DNA of 64,000 bases from Callorhinus ursinus (taxonomy: Eukaryota > Chordata > Mammalia > Carnivora > Otariidae), in NCBI RefSeq assembly GCF_003265705.1, contig NW_020312827.1:14628120-14692119 (forward strand), written 5' to 3'. A program made the translations under genes and the position numbers. Position 1 is the stretch's first letter, and the number at the start of each line of letters is the position of its first letter. Below the pieces are notes generated by a model, which was not told the origin of the DNA, searched no databases, and saw only the letters and a program-made list of their open reading frames with translations. Below, piece after piece: positions 22,816-33,782 of the stretch.

Positions 22816-23704
22816 GCCCTGCACTCTGCCCTTGCAGGATAAACCAGCAGCCATCCATGGAAACCTCAGTCCTCCCGCGGCCGTCCCTAGGTCACGTGAC
22901 ATCAGCACAGTGGCATTGAGGAGACATAGGAAGTGTCTCTGATTTTACAGAAAGTGATGATCCTTTTCACAGGTGCCTAAGAGATTTGAAATCTACCTTC
23001 TGTTACTGGTTCTTAAGTGAAAAACCTCAAATAGTTCCCTGTGCATTAAAAAAAACAAAAAAAACCAAAAACATCCTTGAGAGGACTCAGCTCCGTACAG
23101 CAGACCAGGGCTACACAGGGTGATTGGAAAAACCTCTCCTTTTGCCATCAGGATGCCGGGCTTGGAGGGAGGAGGTGCAGTGGTGCCTAGAAGCGATGTG
23201 CAAACCAACCCACAAGTCAGCCTTCAGCCTCTTCCCCGTCCCAGACTGCCAGGCAGGGGCCCCAGTGACGACGATAAACCCACGTGTGGAGGTGTTTTAC
23301 CTGTTTTTCTCTCTGTAGGATTTCATGGTGCTTTAAAAAGAAAAAAGGCATTTTACAGAAAATAATGTGGGGTGGGGGGAGGAGGGAATTTCGTAATGTT
23401 CTTAGGCAAACTACAAGAGCAAATTTGCTTGTGATGTTTCAATGAGCTCTGCTGCTATTGTCTTTATTTGATGATGATGTAACTTTTTTTTTCAATGATG
23501 CAGAAAATTGCAACAAAGACCTTCTGGAAGATCTGATACAATGTCTCTCCTGTTTTCCTTTCTTTTGTGGGGCCAAGCATGGTTCACAGTGGCTGGGGTA
23601 GGAGCTACTCTCAGGTCTTCTGGGGACAGGCTTCTTGCCTGGCAGAGCACACACTTACAGGCCTGCATCAGCATCAGGCCAGAGCCTATGGAAACCCATT
23701 GTCT

Positions 23705-23815
23705 TGCAGGTGAGGGAGCCTGCTGGGTGTTTGATGCAGGTTATAAGCTCCTCAGGGCAGGAATTAGGCCTTTCATCTCCACTTCCAGCGCTGAGCACTC
23801 TATAAATTAGAGACA
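23705..23815 (+). repeat. L2 LINE 3'-end fragment
   Basis: The diverged L2 tail pattern is visible: TATAAGCTCCTCAGGGCAGG, then TTTCATCTCCACTTCCAGCG, then CTGAGCACTCTATAAATTAG. L2 normally reads 'taagctcc...gggcaggga...cccagcgcctagca...gctcaataaat'. Confidence 0.6.
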
Positions 23816-24319
23816 CTCACATTATTGGTGGAGTAATTTTAATACCCATATTGATAGCACATTTTCATCCTTCAAGACAGATTTAATCTTTTCCTGACTT
23901 GGAAGTCATTTGGAGCCAAGGCTGGTGAAATAAGCAATTTATCCTGCTTCTAAGGTCAAAACCCAGTTTACCCACAAAGTAACGAGTTTGCGCTGTATTT
24001 TACAAAGAACTCCAAAATTTGTAGTGATAGTTCTTGAAGTAACTAGACTCCAAAGATGACTGCTCTGAAGGATAACTCTCTTTTTGATGTTTGGTGATGG
24101 AATTTTTGTTTTAAAACTGATCTTATTACTACAGATACAGTTTGACTGTGAACCTAGGAAATAAAGGATGATTATGCTTCGTGGGGATGTCAAATATTTG
24201 GCAAATATATGGCAAATATGCCTCCGTTCCTGACTCCTGTGCCCAAAGCAGCTCTTTTTATCACAGAGTTACTTCCCTATTAAGCCAGGTACATTCTAGA
24301 ATCTACTTTAAGACTATAC

Positions 24320-24434
24320 ACGAAGTTAGTAGTTTTCAAAATGTGGTCCAGATTCTTTCCTGGGATCATGAGGTCGGAACAATTTCCAGAACAATACTAA
24401 GACATTATTCACCTTTTAAACTCTCATTCCTTCA
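24320..24434 (+). repeat. hAT-Charlie-like fragment, 5' of a SINE insertion
   Basis: AGTTTTCAAAATGTGGTCCA is followed by GGGATCATGAGGTCGGAACA, AACAATACTAAGACATTATT and ACTCTCATTCCTTCATGAAG. This order is shared with a common mammalian hAT-type medium-reiterated element. The Can-SINE at 24452 lies at its right edge. Confidence 0.5.
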
Positions 24435-24451
24435 TGAAGTCATAGCATTTA

Positions 24452-24677
24452 TTTTATTTTATTTTTTTATTTTTATTTTTTTTAAAAGATTTTATTTATT
24501 TATTTATTTGAGAGAGAGAGAGAATGAGAGATAGAGAGCACGAGAGGGAAGAGGGTCAGAGGGAGAAGCAGACTCCCTGCTGAGCAAGGAGCCCGATATG
24601 GGACTCGATCCCGGGACTCCAGGATCATGACCTGAGCCGAAGGCAGTCGCTTAACCAACTGAGCCACCCAGGTGCCC
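24452..24677 (-). mobile_element. Can-SINE, minus strand
   Basis: On the minus strand it begins GGGCACCTGGGTGGCTCAGT, then TTGGTTAAGCGACTGCCTTC, the B-box-like GGGATCGAGTCCC, the GCTCAGCAGGGAGTCTGCTT segment, a CTCTCTCTCTC body, and an AAATAAATAAATAAAATC tail with further A-rich sequence. A perfect 17-bp target duplication (TGAAGTCATAGCATTTA at 24435-24451 and 24678-24694) frames it. It is complete and young. Confidence 0.95.
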
Positions 24678-25079
24678 TGAAGTCATAGCATTTAGAACTG
24701 AGGAGTAGTAGTGACTCAGAGGATGGAGGCAAGGTCATATGATAACTTTTCTTGAACGTTAAAAGAGTTTTCCAAAATTCTTTTAAATAGATATGTGTTT
24801 CTTAGAGAAGTCCAAAGTACCCAGATACAATATTTCTCTGGTCCTGCCCGGCTGCTTTGTGAGGATCCAGCCCCTCAAAATCCTTTCCAGTTAGCCCCAA
24901 GAATCCCAGAGGCATCTCAAAGGTGCTCAGTGTCACGGCCACCATGCTGTGGGTATCAGTTTTCTAGAAGCCTCTCTGCCCCTCCAGGACTGGAATCGAT
25001 GGCCTTCTAATGACCCCCTGGTGACAACTGTCCCCCCATTGTTGTAACTGTCCCATCGTCCCCGTATCCAGAGCTCCTA

Positions 25080-25170
25080 GAGGGACATCTTGTTCCATCG
25101 TTGTTTTCATGGGCCTGGCACGGTGCACAGAACATGGTAGGAGCTCAAGAGACATTTGTTGGATAAATAG
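25080..25170 (+). repeat. L2 LINE 3'-end fragment
   Basis: GGGACATCTTGTTCCATCGT, then GGGCCTGGCACGGTGCACAG, then GGTAGGAGCTCAAGAGACAT and TTGTTGGATAAATAG follow the L2 3' terminus closely. Confidence 0.7.
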
Positions 25171-26184
25171 CAAATCCAAAACCATGGTGTTGAGTAAAGG
25201 GCCTCTGTGGACTGTAGGAATAGAAGAAGAGAGCCCAAATCTGGGGGGGAGCTTGAGGGGAGGTTGGACGGATTCAGTACGAGAGGGGAGCCTAGGGCAC
25301 AGGGTAGCAGTCCAGACAAATGGAAAGTATCTTGGAAGATTTCTGGATACAGAACACTGACATCAAAGACAACTTTTACCTGCTCACTTCTATGGTCTTA
25401 CATCAATCACGGCAATCAGAGCAGTGTAAACAACCTTAACACAAAATTATTCCAGCGTTGAAATGCTAGGGTATACCTGGCTGTATGAATTTGAGATGGT
25501 GCATAAGTCAACAGCCATCCATTGCCTCTGTGGGAAATATTTCAAATTTTTAATGGCTGGTTCTTAGAGATAAATTTAAAAATATGTTGTAAGACTCTAA
25601 AGCTTATATATATATATTTAAAATGTCTCACACAACCTCTTTGAAAGAGTTGTGTTTATTAAATGAATTTTAAAGGTCACTAATTATTATGTGGAATCAT
25701 TTAGGATAAATAAGGATTTTTCCTCACTTGGAACATAATATTAAAATATATTCCAATAGAGTAATCTGTGTTATCTATAAACCGTTTACATCAATGGCTC
25801 TTTTGAGTGATTTGTGAATACCTGAGGCAAAGAACAATGGTAAGACCTCATAAGATATAAATTTGCTTTGAAATGAAGAGCCTTGGAGAAGGCCACTGTT
25901 CTGGAATCAACATTAGTTGCAAATGTTAAGAAAGAGAAATACACATAATGCTAACATAATTTACGGGTGTACATTTCATATTTTATATAAAGCATTAATC
26001 TGTGCCTTCAAAGAACATTGTTCTTTAGCTGTCTGGTTCCATAGAAAGAAGAAAAGTAACAAGGTGTCCCCTTATTCCCATAAATGAATATGAATCCGAA
26101 ACAATTTCTCCACTGAATTATGGTTGAAAAAAAAAGAGAAATAGCTAATGGGGACGGTGACTGGTGAAGATTGCAGATTGCATC

Positions 26185-26340
26185 CATCTATCCATCCATC
26201 CATTTACAAACATTTATGGAGCTTATGCTGTATGAGGTCCTGGGAGGGTGGCGGGGACTGGCAAAGCCATAGTCCCAGCCCTCACGGATCTCCCATTGTA
26301 CGCTTAGGCAGCCCAGGGCAATGTGCCCTGGATGGCAAAA
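26185..26340 (-). repeat. L2 LINE 3'-end fragment, minus strand
   Basis: After a short ATCC repeat, ACAAACATTTATGGAGCTTA, TGCTGTATGAGGTCCTGGGA and CATAGTCCCAGCCCTCACGG follow the reverse complement of the L2 3' end ('aaatatttattgagcacctactatgtgccagg...ccctgccctcatgg'). Confidence 0.65.
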
Positions 26341-27014
26341 TCCGGCAATCGGGTTGGGAAGAGCAATAATAGGACAGCATGTGATTTGGTTCAAAAGCAC
26401 AAGGGGGCTAGAAATTCAGAGGCCATGAGAGTCAGCACGCACCATGGCAGTCAAAGCAGGCTTAAGAGGTGAAATCTTCAAGGAGGTAGAGGAGGACTGG
26501 TTAGGGAGCAGGGGTGCGTGGCTGGCTCCCAAGCATAATTCTTTGCAATAATATTTAAGATGAATCCATTTGTCTGAGGATACCACAAATCAATCCTTGC
26601 TTGGGATTACTTTGTTATAGGACATTTTCTCTGAGGGTGGGAAAGCTTTACGATGACACATCATTCGCAAACTCCAAGCCAAACTTAAAAGATGAACAGA
26701 AGATAAGCTCTGTCAGGCACCGACTGCAACAGGAATGGTAACTCCTGATAGCCACACGTGACTCAAGCACTCGAGCAGTACATCTGCTTCTCTTCCCTCC
26801 CTCTTGTCTCACGTCAAGCAGACCCTAGGTGCTGGCTTCATTTCCCCAAAGAAGGAATATTATGGCAAGAATATTCCTGCCTCTTTGGTTTTAACAGCCA
26901 GGCCCACGGGAGGATTTCACTGGACAGAAAGCATAGCAGCTTGGAGCACACTGGTGGGAAAGCATCTTCCCCGAGTCGGAGGAGGTTGCCTTAGGTTGGG
27001 GACAGAGTCTGCGG

Positions 27015-27030
27015 CCCCCCCCCCCCCCCC
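27015..27030. repeat. Poly-C run (16 C)
   Basis: Sixteen consecutive cytosines lie in GC-rich intergenic DNA. Such runs are unstable and error-prone in sequencing. Confidence 0.9.
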
Positions 27031-28291
27031 GCCAGACGGAGACCTTTGTGCAGCCCCCTGAAGAGAAAGGACAGACAGCATGATGAGCCTCAGCAGAGAA
27101 GCCCTGGGCCAGCCCTGCCAGAAGGGCCAGGGGCACGGGTGCGGTGCTGGGAGAGGTACAGGGCCCCAGGATGCCAGCCCCAACCACCAACGCCGTGTAA
27201 ATTCCCACACTCCTTGAAAGGGAAATTAGGTTGATTGACAGAAAAAGAAAGAGCTTCACCATTTCTTGCATACCTGAACTTTGTTTCTGTCCTAAAGGAT
27301 TCTTCTTGATCCGAAACCATATCGTCTTGTGGCTTAGGCAGGAACAGAAGACCATTTTCTCCCTGATTTGTGGAAGATTCTTATTCTTGGAACACTTTGT
27401 ATTTATCTGAGCAGTGCCTTGGACTGGACAATCTCTTTCTGAGGAAGGGTTGGGGAGTTTCCTCTAGCTAGAGACCAGGAATACCCCTCAGCTGAACTAC
27501 TTTTCATCTCCCTCCTGCCTCAGCAGTGGGAAGGTGGGGCCCAGCAGAATTTACTTGCCTGAAGAAGGGGGCAGGGATGGGGGCGGAAGGTGGGGGGGCT
27601 CCCGTGGGGAGAGAGAGAGATCCAATCAGACCCACGGCCAAACCAGGTCACGGGACCAGACTCCACACCAGCCCAGACCTGGCTACCCTCGGGGCACCCA
27701 GACACATATTCTACGCCCGCCCCTGGGCTCTCTTCCTTTCTAGCTCAGCCCTGTGGGATCTGGGGTCCAGGATCAATTTCTGGCCAGCCCGAGGGAGGAC
27801 TTATCCCAGAAAATATCAACAGCCCCATCCAGCTCAGGTGAGAAGGTAAGTCAGAGCTCAGGGTACGGGCTGTCCATCCATCCGTCCGTAATATCACTAG
27901 GGAAAGCCAGAAAGTTCCCTACCTATCAGGAAACGTGTTAGGCTGTCCTGGTTAGGTACAAGTGTGTAATGGAAAAGACAAGGTAGGGTCTTCACCTTCC
28001 TCTTTTTCGGTCTCCCTCTCTTGTTCCCTGAGTCCCAACCTGTTCGAAGCAGCTAAGAACAGGGGTCTGTTGGAGGGACGTGGGTAGGCTTCATCCTTAC
28101 CGGGGCATTTGGAATAGTTTCTCTAGGCCACACCTGCCCTCCTCATCCTGGATAGTTTCTCTTCACCAGATGTGGCTCTTGGAGAGAATGGAGGTGACGG
28201 GCCATTCCTCCACCTCTCCCTCCTGCCTGGTTCTCCTTGCCTGCAGAGTCTGTTAGAGGTGGGTGATGAGCCCCCACATGCCCCCTCCCCC

Positions 28292-28338
28292 ACCCCCTGG
28301 CTGCACAGCATGCTCGGAGGCCCCATTTCCTGGGTCCA
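28292..28338 (+). repeat. 47-bp dispersed duplication, copy 1
   Basis: The segment starts ACCCCCTGGCTGCACAGCAT and ends TTTCCTGGGTCCA. It recurs at 28535-28581 with a single C/T difference. The copies are in direct orientation, 243 bp apart. Confidence 0.95.
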
Positions 28339-28534
28339 TCCCATGAGCTTCATGGGGTCTGGGAGGGTGGGTGGTGGAGGTAGTACAGAAATGGGCAAGA
28401 TATGGATGGGACTCCAGACTCAAGCAGAGCCTGTGCCCTTCTCCAGGCAGGGCTGTGACAAGCAGTGACCTTGCATCCCATTGCCCTGCGGCACACAGCT
28501 ACTGCCCCCTCACCCACCTCCCACACACCCCCCG

Positions 28535-28581
28535 ACCCCCTGGCTGCACAGCATGCTTGGAGGCCCCATTTCCTGGGTCCA
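28535..28581 (+). repeat. 47-bp dispersed duplication, copy 2
   Basis: This copy is identical to 28292-28338 at 46 of 47 positions. The sequence on both sides differs, apart from generally C-rich flanks on the left, so the duplicated unit has sharp edges. Confidence 0.95.
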
Positions 28582-30109
28582 CGTGGGCCAGGAAAACCTT
28601 CCCAGCCAGTCACTGGATAATCACGACAAAAAGTGGCTTGCCTCTTCTTGTTTTCATTTCTCCCTCTACCGCTGCTGAGCAGCAGGCTCCTCTCTGCTCT
28701 GCCAGCCTACCAGGACAGTCTGCCCAGAGCCCTGCCTTACGGCCGCAGGCTTCTGCTGCCACCCCCACTTACGAGGATGGCTTCATGCCTCTGGATTGCC
28801 ATTTCTCTTTATTCCCAAACCCTTTCTCAGGAGTTCTCTTGGTCCAGTTGTTCTGAATGCGATAGAACTTCGCGGGGAAATCCCCAATCACCTGGAGGGT
28901 GAGAATTGCAGCCAGAGCAGCAAAGCACTATTTCTTGGGTGCTGCCTGCACCTGCCCAGGAAGCCCCTGCCCCTGGAGTTTCTCACATCATCCTGAGAGT
29001 CCCCCCACCACTCCCCGCCAAGAGCGACTCTCTCACACACTACTCATCATTTCCCTCTTCAGCTCTGGGCACCTGCCAACATTCAAACTGGCAGGCAGGC
29101 CATGGAAGACGCCAGAAGGTCCTGGGGCTGATGCTTAACTATGTATGTCCAACAGAAGGTCCTGGGAGGTGCTTGTGCCAGAGGCACTGAAAACTTTGCC
29201 ATCAAGCCCGCCACAGTCCACACTGCCTTGAGTAACTAGAGGGGAGTCACATATGTTATGTGTATATATCGGCAGGGCCCAGGGGTGGATGTGTTTATTC
29301 TTTGACATTATGGTAACTGTCTTTCTCTGCAACTCCAATTTTCACTTCCTTTTCATAGGTTGGACCTTGCAAGAACCCAGGGGAGGAGGATGCCCAATCT
29401 TTCCAAGGACAGGGAGAAGGGATGTGTGGACCTAGAGCCTTCCCAGTACCCCCTACTGGGAAGGAAGGGGAGGGGGTGAGACAGTGGGTCTGAATCACAG
29501 CCCCAGTCAGAGACTCAGTGCAGTTTCTCCAAACTGTATTCAAAGATGGAGAGCTGCCAATAGGGGGGTAGAGAATGTTGAAGTCACTTATTCCAACCTT
29601 CCATACGGAGCCCACGTTCTCTCTACAGTAATCCTGAGAGATGGCCCTCTAGCTGCTCCTTGCACATCTCCACCATGAGTGGGGAAGGGTCCAGAAGGCA
29701 ACACAACATTCCTGATGTGGCGCCCATACTTGTATGTCAGGCTTTCCTTGGTTTTCTTGAGACAGAAGCATTGTCTCCCAACATACTCTGAGTCCCTAGG
29801 AACAGATTTCCAGGATATCTCTCTGCCTCCTGATGCCCCCAACTGACTCGGCCCCATCTCTGACAGTTGACACTTTCTGGTAGCACCATGGCCAGGCTTC
29901 CAGCATACAGGGGCTGGCATGCCACCAAGGTGACAAAGGAGAATAAGACAGGAACAGGCGAAGGTATGAGGAGAAAAAGGCACAAAATATGCCCCTACCG
30001 AGGGGCCAGAGGGAGGGATTAACAAACAAGAGTGTCTTCAAACTTTGTTTTCCATCTTCTAAAGGACATCTTGGTTTCAAGTGTGGAGAGAAGATGATCA
30101 TTCAGTCAT

Positions 30110-30560
30110 CCCCTTCACCCAACAAACATTCATCAACGGCCTGCCGTGTGTTGGGAATGGTGCTCAAAGGTGGGGAATCCAGTGATGGATCTGCCCAAAG
30201 GACCTCACTATCATGTGAAATCCATGAAGCCGATAAATGTCACAGGACGTGGCCAGGGCAACGACAGAGGCATGCCCAGGGTAGGGGTGTCCCAGGCGTC
30301 ACCTCACAGTGGGGATGAGCACGCAGGGGTCATGGCAGTCTTCAGGAAGAGGCCTGCACAGCAGTTGGCCTTGGGAGGGTGTAGGCGATGGTTCCAAGCA
30401 GCGCAGAACTGCGAGCAAAAGCACAGAGATGCATGGGTTGGGATGAGCCATGGGGGTGCTGTTAGAAAATGGGGGTGTGGAGGAGCCAGGCCCGTGATGG
30501 CCTCAAATACCATGTTGAGGACCTTGGACTTTATCCTCCAGGTTGTGGGGGAGCACTGAG
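30110..30560 (-). repeat. L2 LINE fragment, minus strand
   Basis: It begins ACCCAACAAACATTCATCAA and TGTGTTGGGAATGGTGCTCA, the reverse complement of an L2 3' end. It continues through segments typical of longer L2 copies: GCACAGCAGTTGGCC-like, GAGCAAAAGCACAGAGATGC, GGCCCGTGATGGCCTCAAAT and GGACCTTGGACTTTATCCTC. It is diverged but long, about 450 bp. Confidence 0.65.
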
Positions 30561-30744
30561 GGTCTGTGAGGTCTGTGAGGAAGGGTGAGGCCCAAGAGGC
30601 GGGTTCAGTTACAACTTTTCTCCTTTTTCAGAAATGAATTCAACACAATTTTCTGTTTTTGTTTTTGTTTTTTTTAAAGTTGTGCACTTGAGACGGGGGC
30701 TTTTGTTCCTTTCGGTTCTTATTTCATTTGTATCTGCGTATATG

Positions 30745-30802
30745 CCCTCCCTCCCTCCCTCCATCCCTCCCTCCCTCCCTTCCTCCCTCCCTCTCTCCCC
30801 CC
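30745..30802. repeat. (CCCT)n pyrimidine tract
   Basis: This is a CCCT/CTCC repeat interrupted by one A at 30763. It is one of two strongly strand-asymmetric pyrimidine tracts within 1.1 kb. Confidence 0.9.
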
Positions 30803-31672
30803 ATCTCCCTTCCTTCTTGTTAACTGCCCACTAATAAATGCAGGCAAAAGCTCATTAGTAATTCTTCCTACTATGGACTGCGTGCCTTCTAGTTAAGGCA
30901 CAGAGCAATTTCCCTAAATCATCCCTCCCTGGATGAGGTCAACCAGGCTGAGCTCCTCTGTTGGTAACAAGAGAGGGAGCCCAGACTGGAAATATGCCTC
31001 AAGCTTGGGAACTAGCCCTCCTCTTCATAGATAAGGCCATGGAGGGCTCCAGTGTGGAGGAAATGTGGATCAGAGTTTTGTGGTGTAGACCATCAATCAA
31101 ATAGGTAAATGTGTCTCTCAACACAACGTCTGTTCCCATCAATCAGCAGAATGGTCTTTCTTGGAGAAAACGTTGGTTTGGTTAGCAATACAGGAAGCTG
31201 GGGGGCTAAACAGTGAGGCCGCTTCCCAAGGTCAAGCTTTCACTTCTACTGCTAACCTCCAACTTGCAATTTTATCCTTGTCTATTTTGCCAGGCCCAAG
31301 AATGAGGGTTGTAGAGATTTGCCAGCCACAGCAGCTCCTAAAAGGCAGAGTCCCATAATGTCAGAGCTGGAAAGGGCCTTAGAGATGAGCTTCACGTTCA
31401 TTCAAGATATTTTGAGGGAACACCTTTTGCCAGGTTTTGTGCAACTTCTGGCCCTGGCACTCAGGGGAATAAAGAATAGAGCACATCCTCAGGATTTCCC
31501 TTTTTGTCTTGGCCACTAGGGACATTTTGAACCTCTTCTCCATTGAGCTGAGCCCACTGAATTTTTCAGAAATTCCACCAAATTTTCTGGGTCTTTCAGC
31601 TGTCTACGTGAGACAGGTCTTCTGCTCATTTACAATCGTTTCTTCCGTGTCTATATGTAGGTTTTCCAGTTG

Positions 31673-31807
31673 TTTTTCCCTCCCTCCTTCCCTCTCTCCC
31701 TCTCCCTTCCTCCCTCCCCCCTCCCCCCTCCCTCCTTCTCTCCCTCTCCCTCCCTCTCTCCTCTCCCTTCCTCCCTCCTTTCTTTCCTTCCTTCCCTTCT
31801 TCCTTCC
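31673..31807. repeat. 135-nt uninterrupted homopyrimidine tract
   Basis: Every base from 31673 to 31807 on the plus strand is C or T, made of CCCT, CCTT, CTCT and CCCCCT units. Long mirror-rich homopurine/homopyrimidine runs can form triplex (H-DNA) structures. An imperfect continuation runs to 31821. Confidence 0.95.
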
Positions 31808-31827
31808 ATCCTTCCTTCCCGCCATAT

Positions 31828-31920
31828 TCATTGGTTGCTTACTATGTACCAGGCTTGGCTGGGGCACTGAGATAAATGAAGTGGCTTATAATCAAGTGGG
31901 AGATGAACAAGAAAATGAAT
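31828..31920 (-). repeat. L2 3'-end fragment, minus strand
   Basis: ATTCATTGGTTGCTTACTAT, GTACCAGGCTTGGCTGGGGC and ACTGAGATAAATGAAGTGGC resemble the reverse-complement L2 3' end. It directly follows the pyrimidine tract. Confidence 0.5.
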
Positions 31921-33567
31921 ACTGATTATGGAAGAAGAGTCATGTGTTCATTGGAATGTGAAAGCAATCAAAGTCTGAGGCCCCCCCAAAGCCTCCTCCA
32001 GATTTGAGGATCGAAGTGGTACCTTGCCTTCATGAAAGTTCCATTCAGTTAAACTGTTCTTTGGCTTGTTCCTCTTAACACTTGCCTCCCTTCAGAGACA
32101 CAGCACTGGTTTCTCTTCCTGTGTGTCTGAAGGCACCTTAAATCTCAAGTTTAAGATCTAATTTCTCCAATGTCTGTCATTTCCCCCCCCTTTACATGTG
32201 TTTTTTATGGGGTTTGCTCCATTCTTCAGTATGAATTTCACACAGACTTGGGGCCAAAGGTTTTCCAAGAGGAATAGGCAGCCCTTTCTCCAATACAAGG
32301 GGAAAGCTACTTTGAGGAGCTGACAAAAATGTGGATTTCTTAGCTAATTTGTGGCTGAACAGGGCCTGGAGGGATAAAAGATCATGGTTTATCACCCAAA
32401 TCTTGAGGTCTAGTTGCATGCCTCTATTAGGCAAAAAGAAAAACAGTAGGACCAACCCTAGTGTTCTTTAGGTAAATATTTTTTGATCTACGCTTGTACT
32501 GCAGAGGTGTTTATTGAACAGCTAACTGAAGCTAAATTTAGAAGTGGGCTTTCATTAATTGGACTAACATTGTGATTTGGATGTTAATTGGTCAGAATCA
32601 TTTTCTGTTCTCACTATAATATTTAAAGAGAGTACCTGGATCCTTAGTTTTCAGTCCCCTCAGGAGAAGGTAACCTGGCAGGAGAAGTGGTTTTCAATGG
32701 TCAGTCCCTCAGAGACCATGCTCTCAGCCCACCCTCAATCCGTGCACATACACATACCACATATACTCTCAAACTGTCTGTGAGCTGTCCAATGTAGTTC
32801 TTGTTGGTTTTCAAAATCCATTTCCAGAGCTAAGCAAAAGAGAAAGAGATCGCTCTCTTGGCATAGGAAATTGTCGTAAGTTTAGAAAAAAAGCCAAGGA
32901 AGTAAATATATGGATTTCTTGCTTCATCTTCCCCCACCTTCTCCCATAAAAGCCCAATCAAATTATAGAAATGGTTAAGATTTTTAAAAGAAAATGATGA
33001 AGATGAAAGGTAGTGACCAAGATTAAGCCTCAGGAAAATAAAATCAAGATCCTAGGAAGTATCTGTTGTGAGTGTTGCATGCCCAGAGTGCCAAGACCTA
33101 AAGCAATAATGGAGTATACAAAATTCCTTCATCACTGTAAGTGATGGGGGAGGGAAAGGGTAAGAAGAGGAAAGAGAGTCAAAAGTCACTAGATGGAGGC
33201 AAAAAAAAAATCTCCATTCCCTATTTAGATTACCTTCAAAATTTAATAAGGTAACCAAAGGCCACAAATGAGATTTAACACGTACATTAAAAAAAAACAA
33301 ACAAAAAAACAAAAAAGCAGCAGTGGGAAGGGAAATACTATGAATCCAGGTGACTGTTGGGTTGTATGGAGAAAGGGACATTGGGTAATGGGAAGGCATT
33401 GGGCAATATTCTAGCAAGCTTTTGAGTTTATTAGATTTTGTGATATTTTTTCTTTCTATTTATATTCATATTCAGAAGTTTGTCAGACTTCTCATTTTCC
33501 CTTCTCTTCTCCTTGCCATTTCTCTTCTCTCCAGGATCCTTCTTTTATTTCTCTCATGCCTTAAGGA

Positions 33568-33782
33568 CAATGACTTTGGAGAGAGCTGGTTTAGGCTTGA
33601 GTCTTGACTTTGGCACTTACTAGCTTTGTGATCTTGGGCAAATTAACCTTGTTTGGCATATGTTTCCTCTTCTGTAAAACAGGAATGATAATCTGTGTCT
33701 CACAAGATTGTGAGCTTAAATTGAACTATTATATGCAAGTTCTTCGTACTTGCTGGCACCTGTAGGCACTCAATAAATACCC
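33568..33782 (+). repeat. MIR SINE, plus strand
   Basis: TTGACTTTGGCACTTACTAG, CTTTGTGATCTTGGGCAAAT, TTCCTCTTCTGTAAAACAGG, AATGATAATCTGTGTCTCAC and AGGCACTCAATAAATAC follow the MIR consensus in order, including the conserved core and the 3' end. Confidence 0.88.

Larger units (their letters stand above)
18063..22850 (+). other. KCNK10: KCNK10 3' untranslated region (extent uncertain)
   Basis: This non-coding sequence follows the TAA stop. It opens with a GT-rich run and a T run (18091-18126). The first good poly(A) signal is at 18902-18907, giving a minimum UTR of about 850 nt. Further AATAAA hexamers at 20905, 22810 and 24160 could give a 3-6 kb UTR, and TREK-2 messages are known to have long 3' UTRs (from memory). 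The true end cannot be read from sequence alone. The region contains an antisense MIR (20380-20590), a GT-rich simple repeat (20616-20670), a 17-bp tandem duplication (20081-20114) and a CA microsatellite (22198-22234). Confidence 0.55.
23000..30100. other. Intergenic region downstream of KCNK10
   Basis: No exon with splice sites or recognisable protein was found. Contents listed separately are L2 tails, a hAT-like fragment interrupted by a Can-SINE, poly-C, and a 47-bp duplication. An AT-rich block at 25480-26140 includes TATATATATATTTAAAATG. Open frames up to 161 codons in the GC-richer 26.8-28.9 kb part are of low complexity and overlap one another in several frames, so they are regarded as chance. 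Confidence 0.6.

Noticed and set aside
26891..27355. 154-codon minus-strand frame across the poly-C run
   Set aside because: It contains a poly-glycine run created by poly-C, overlaps other frames and has no domain.
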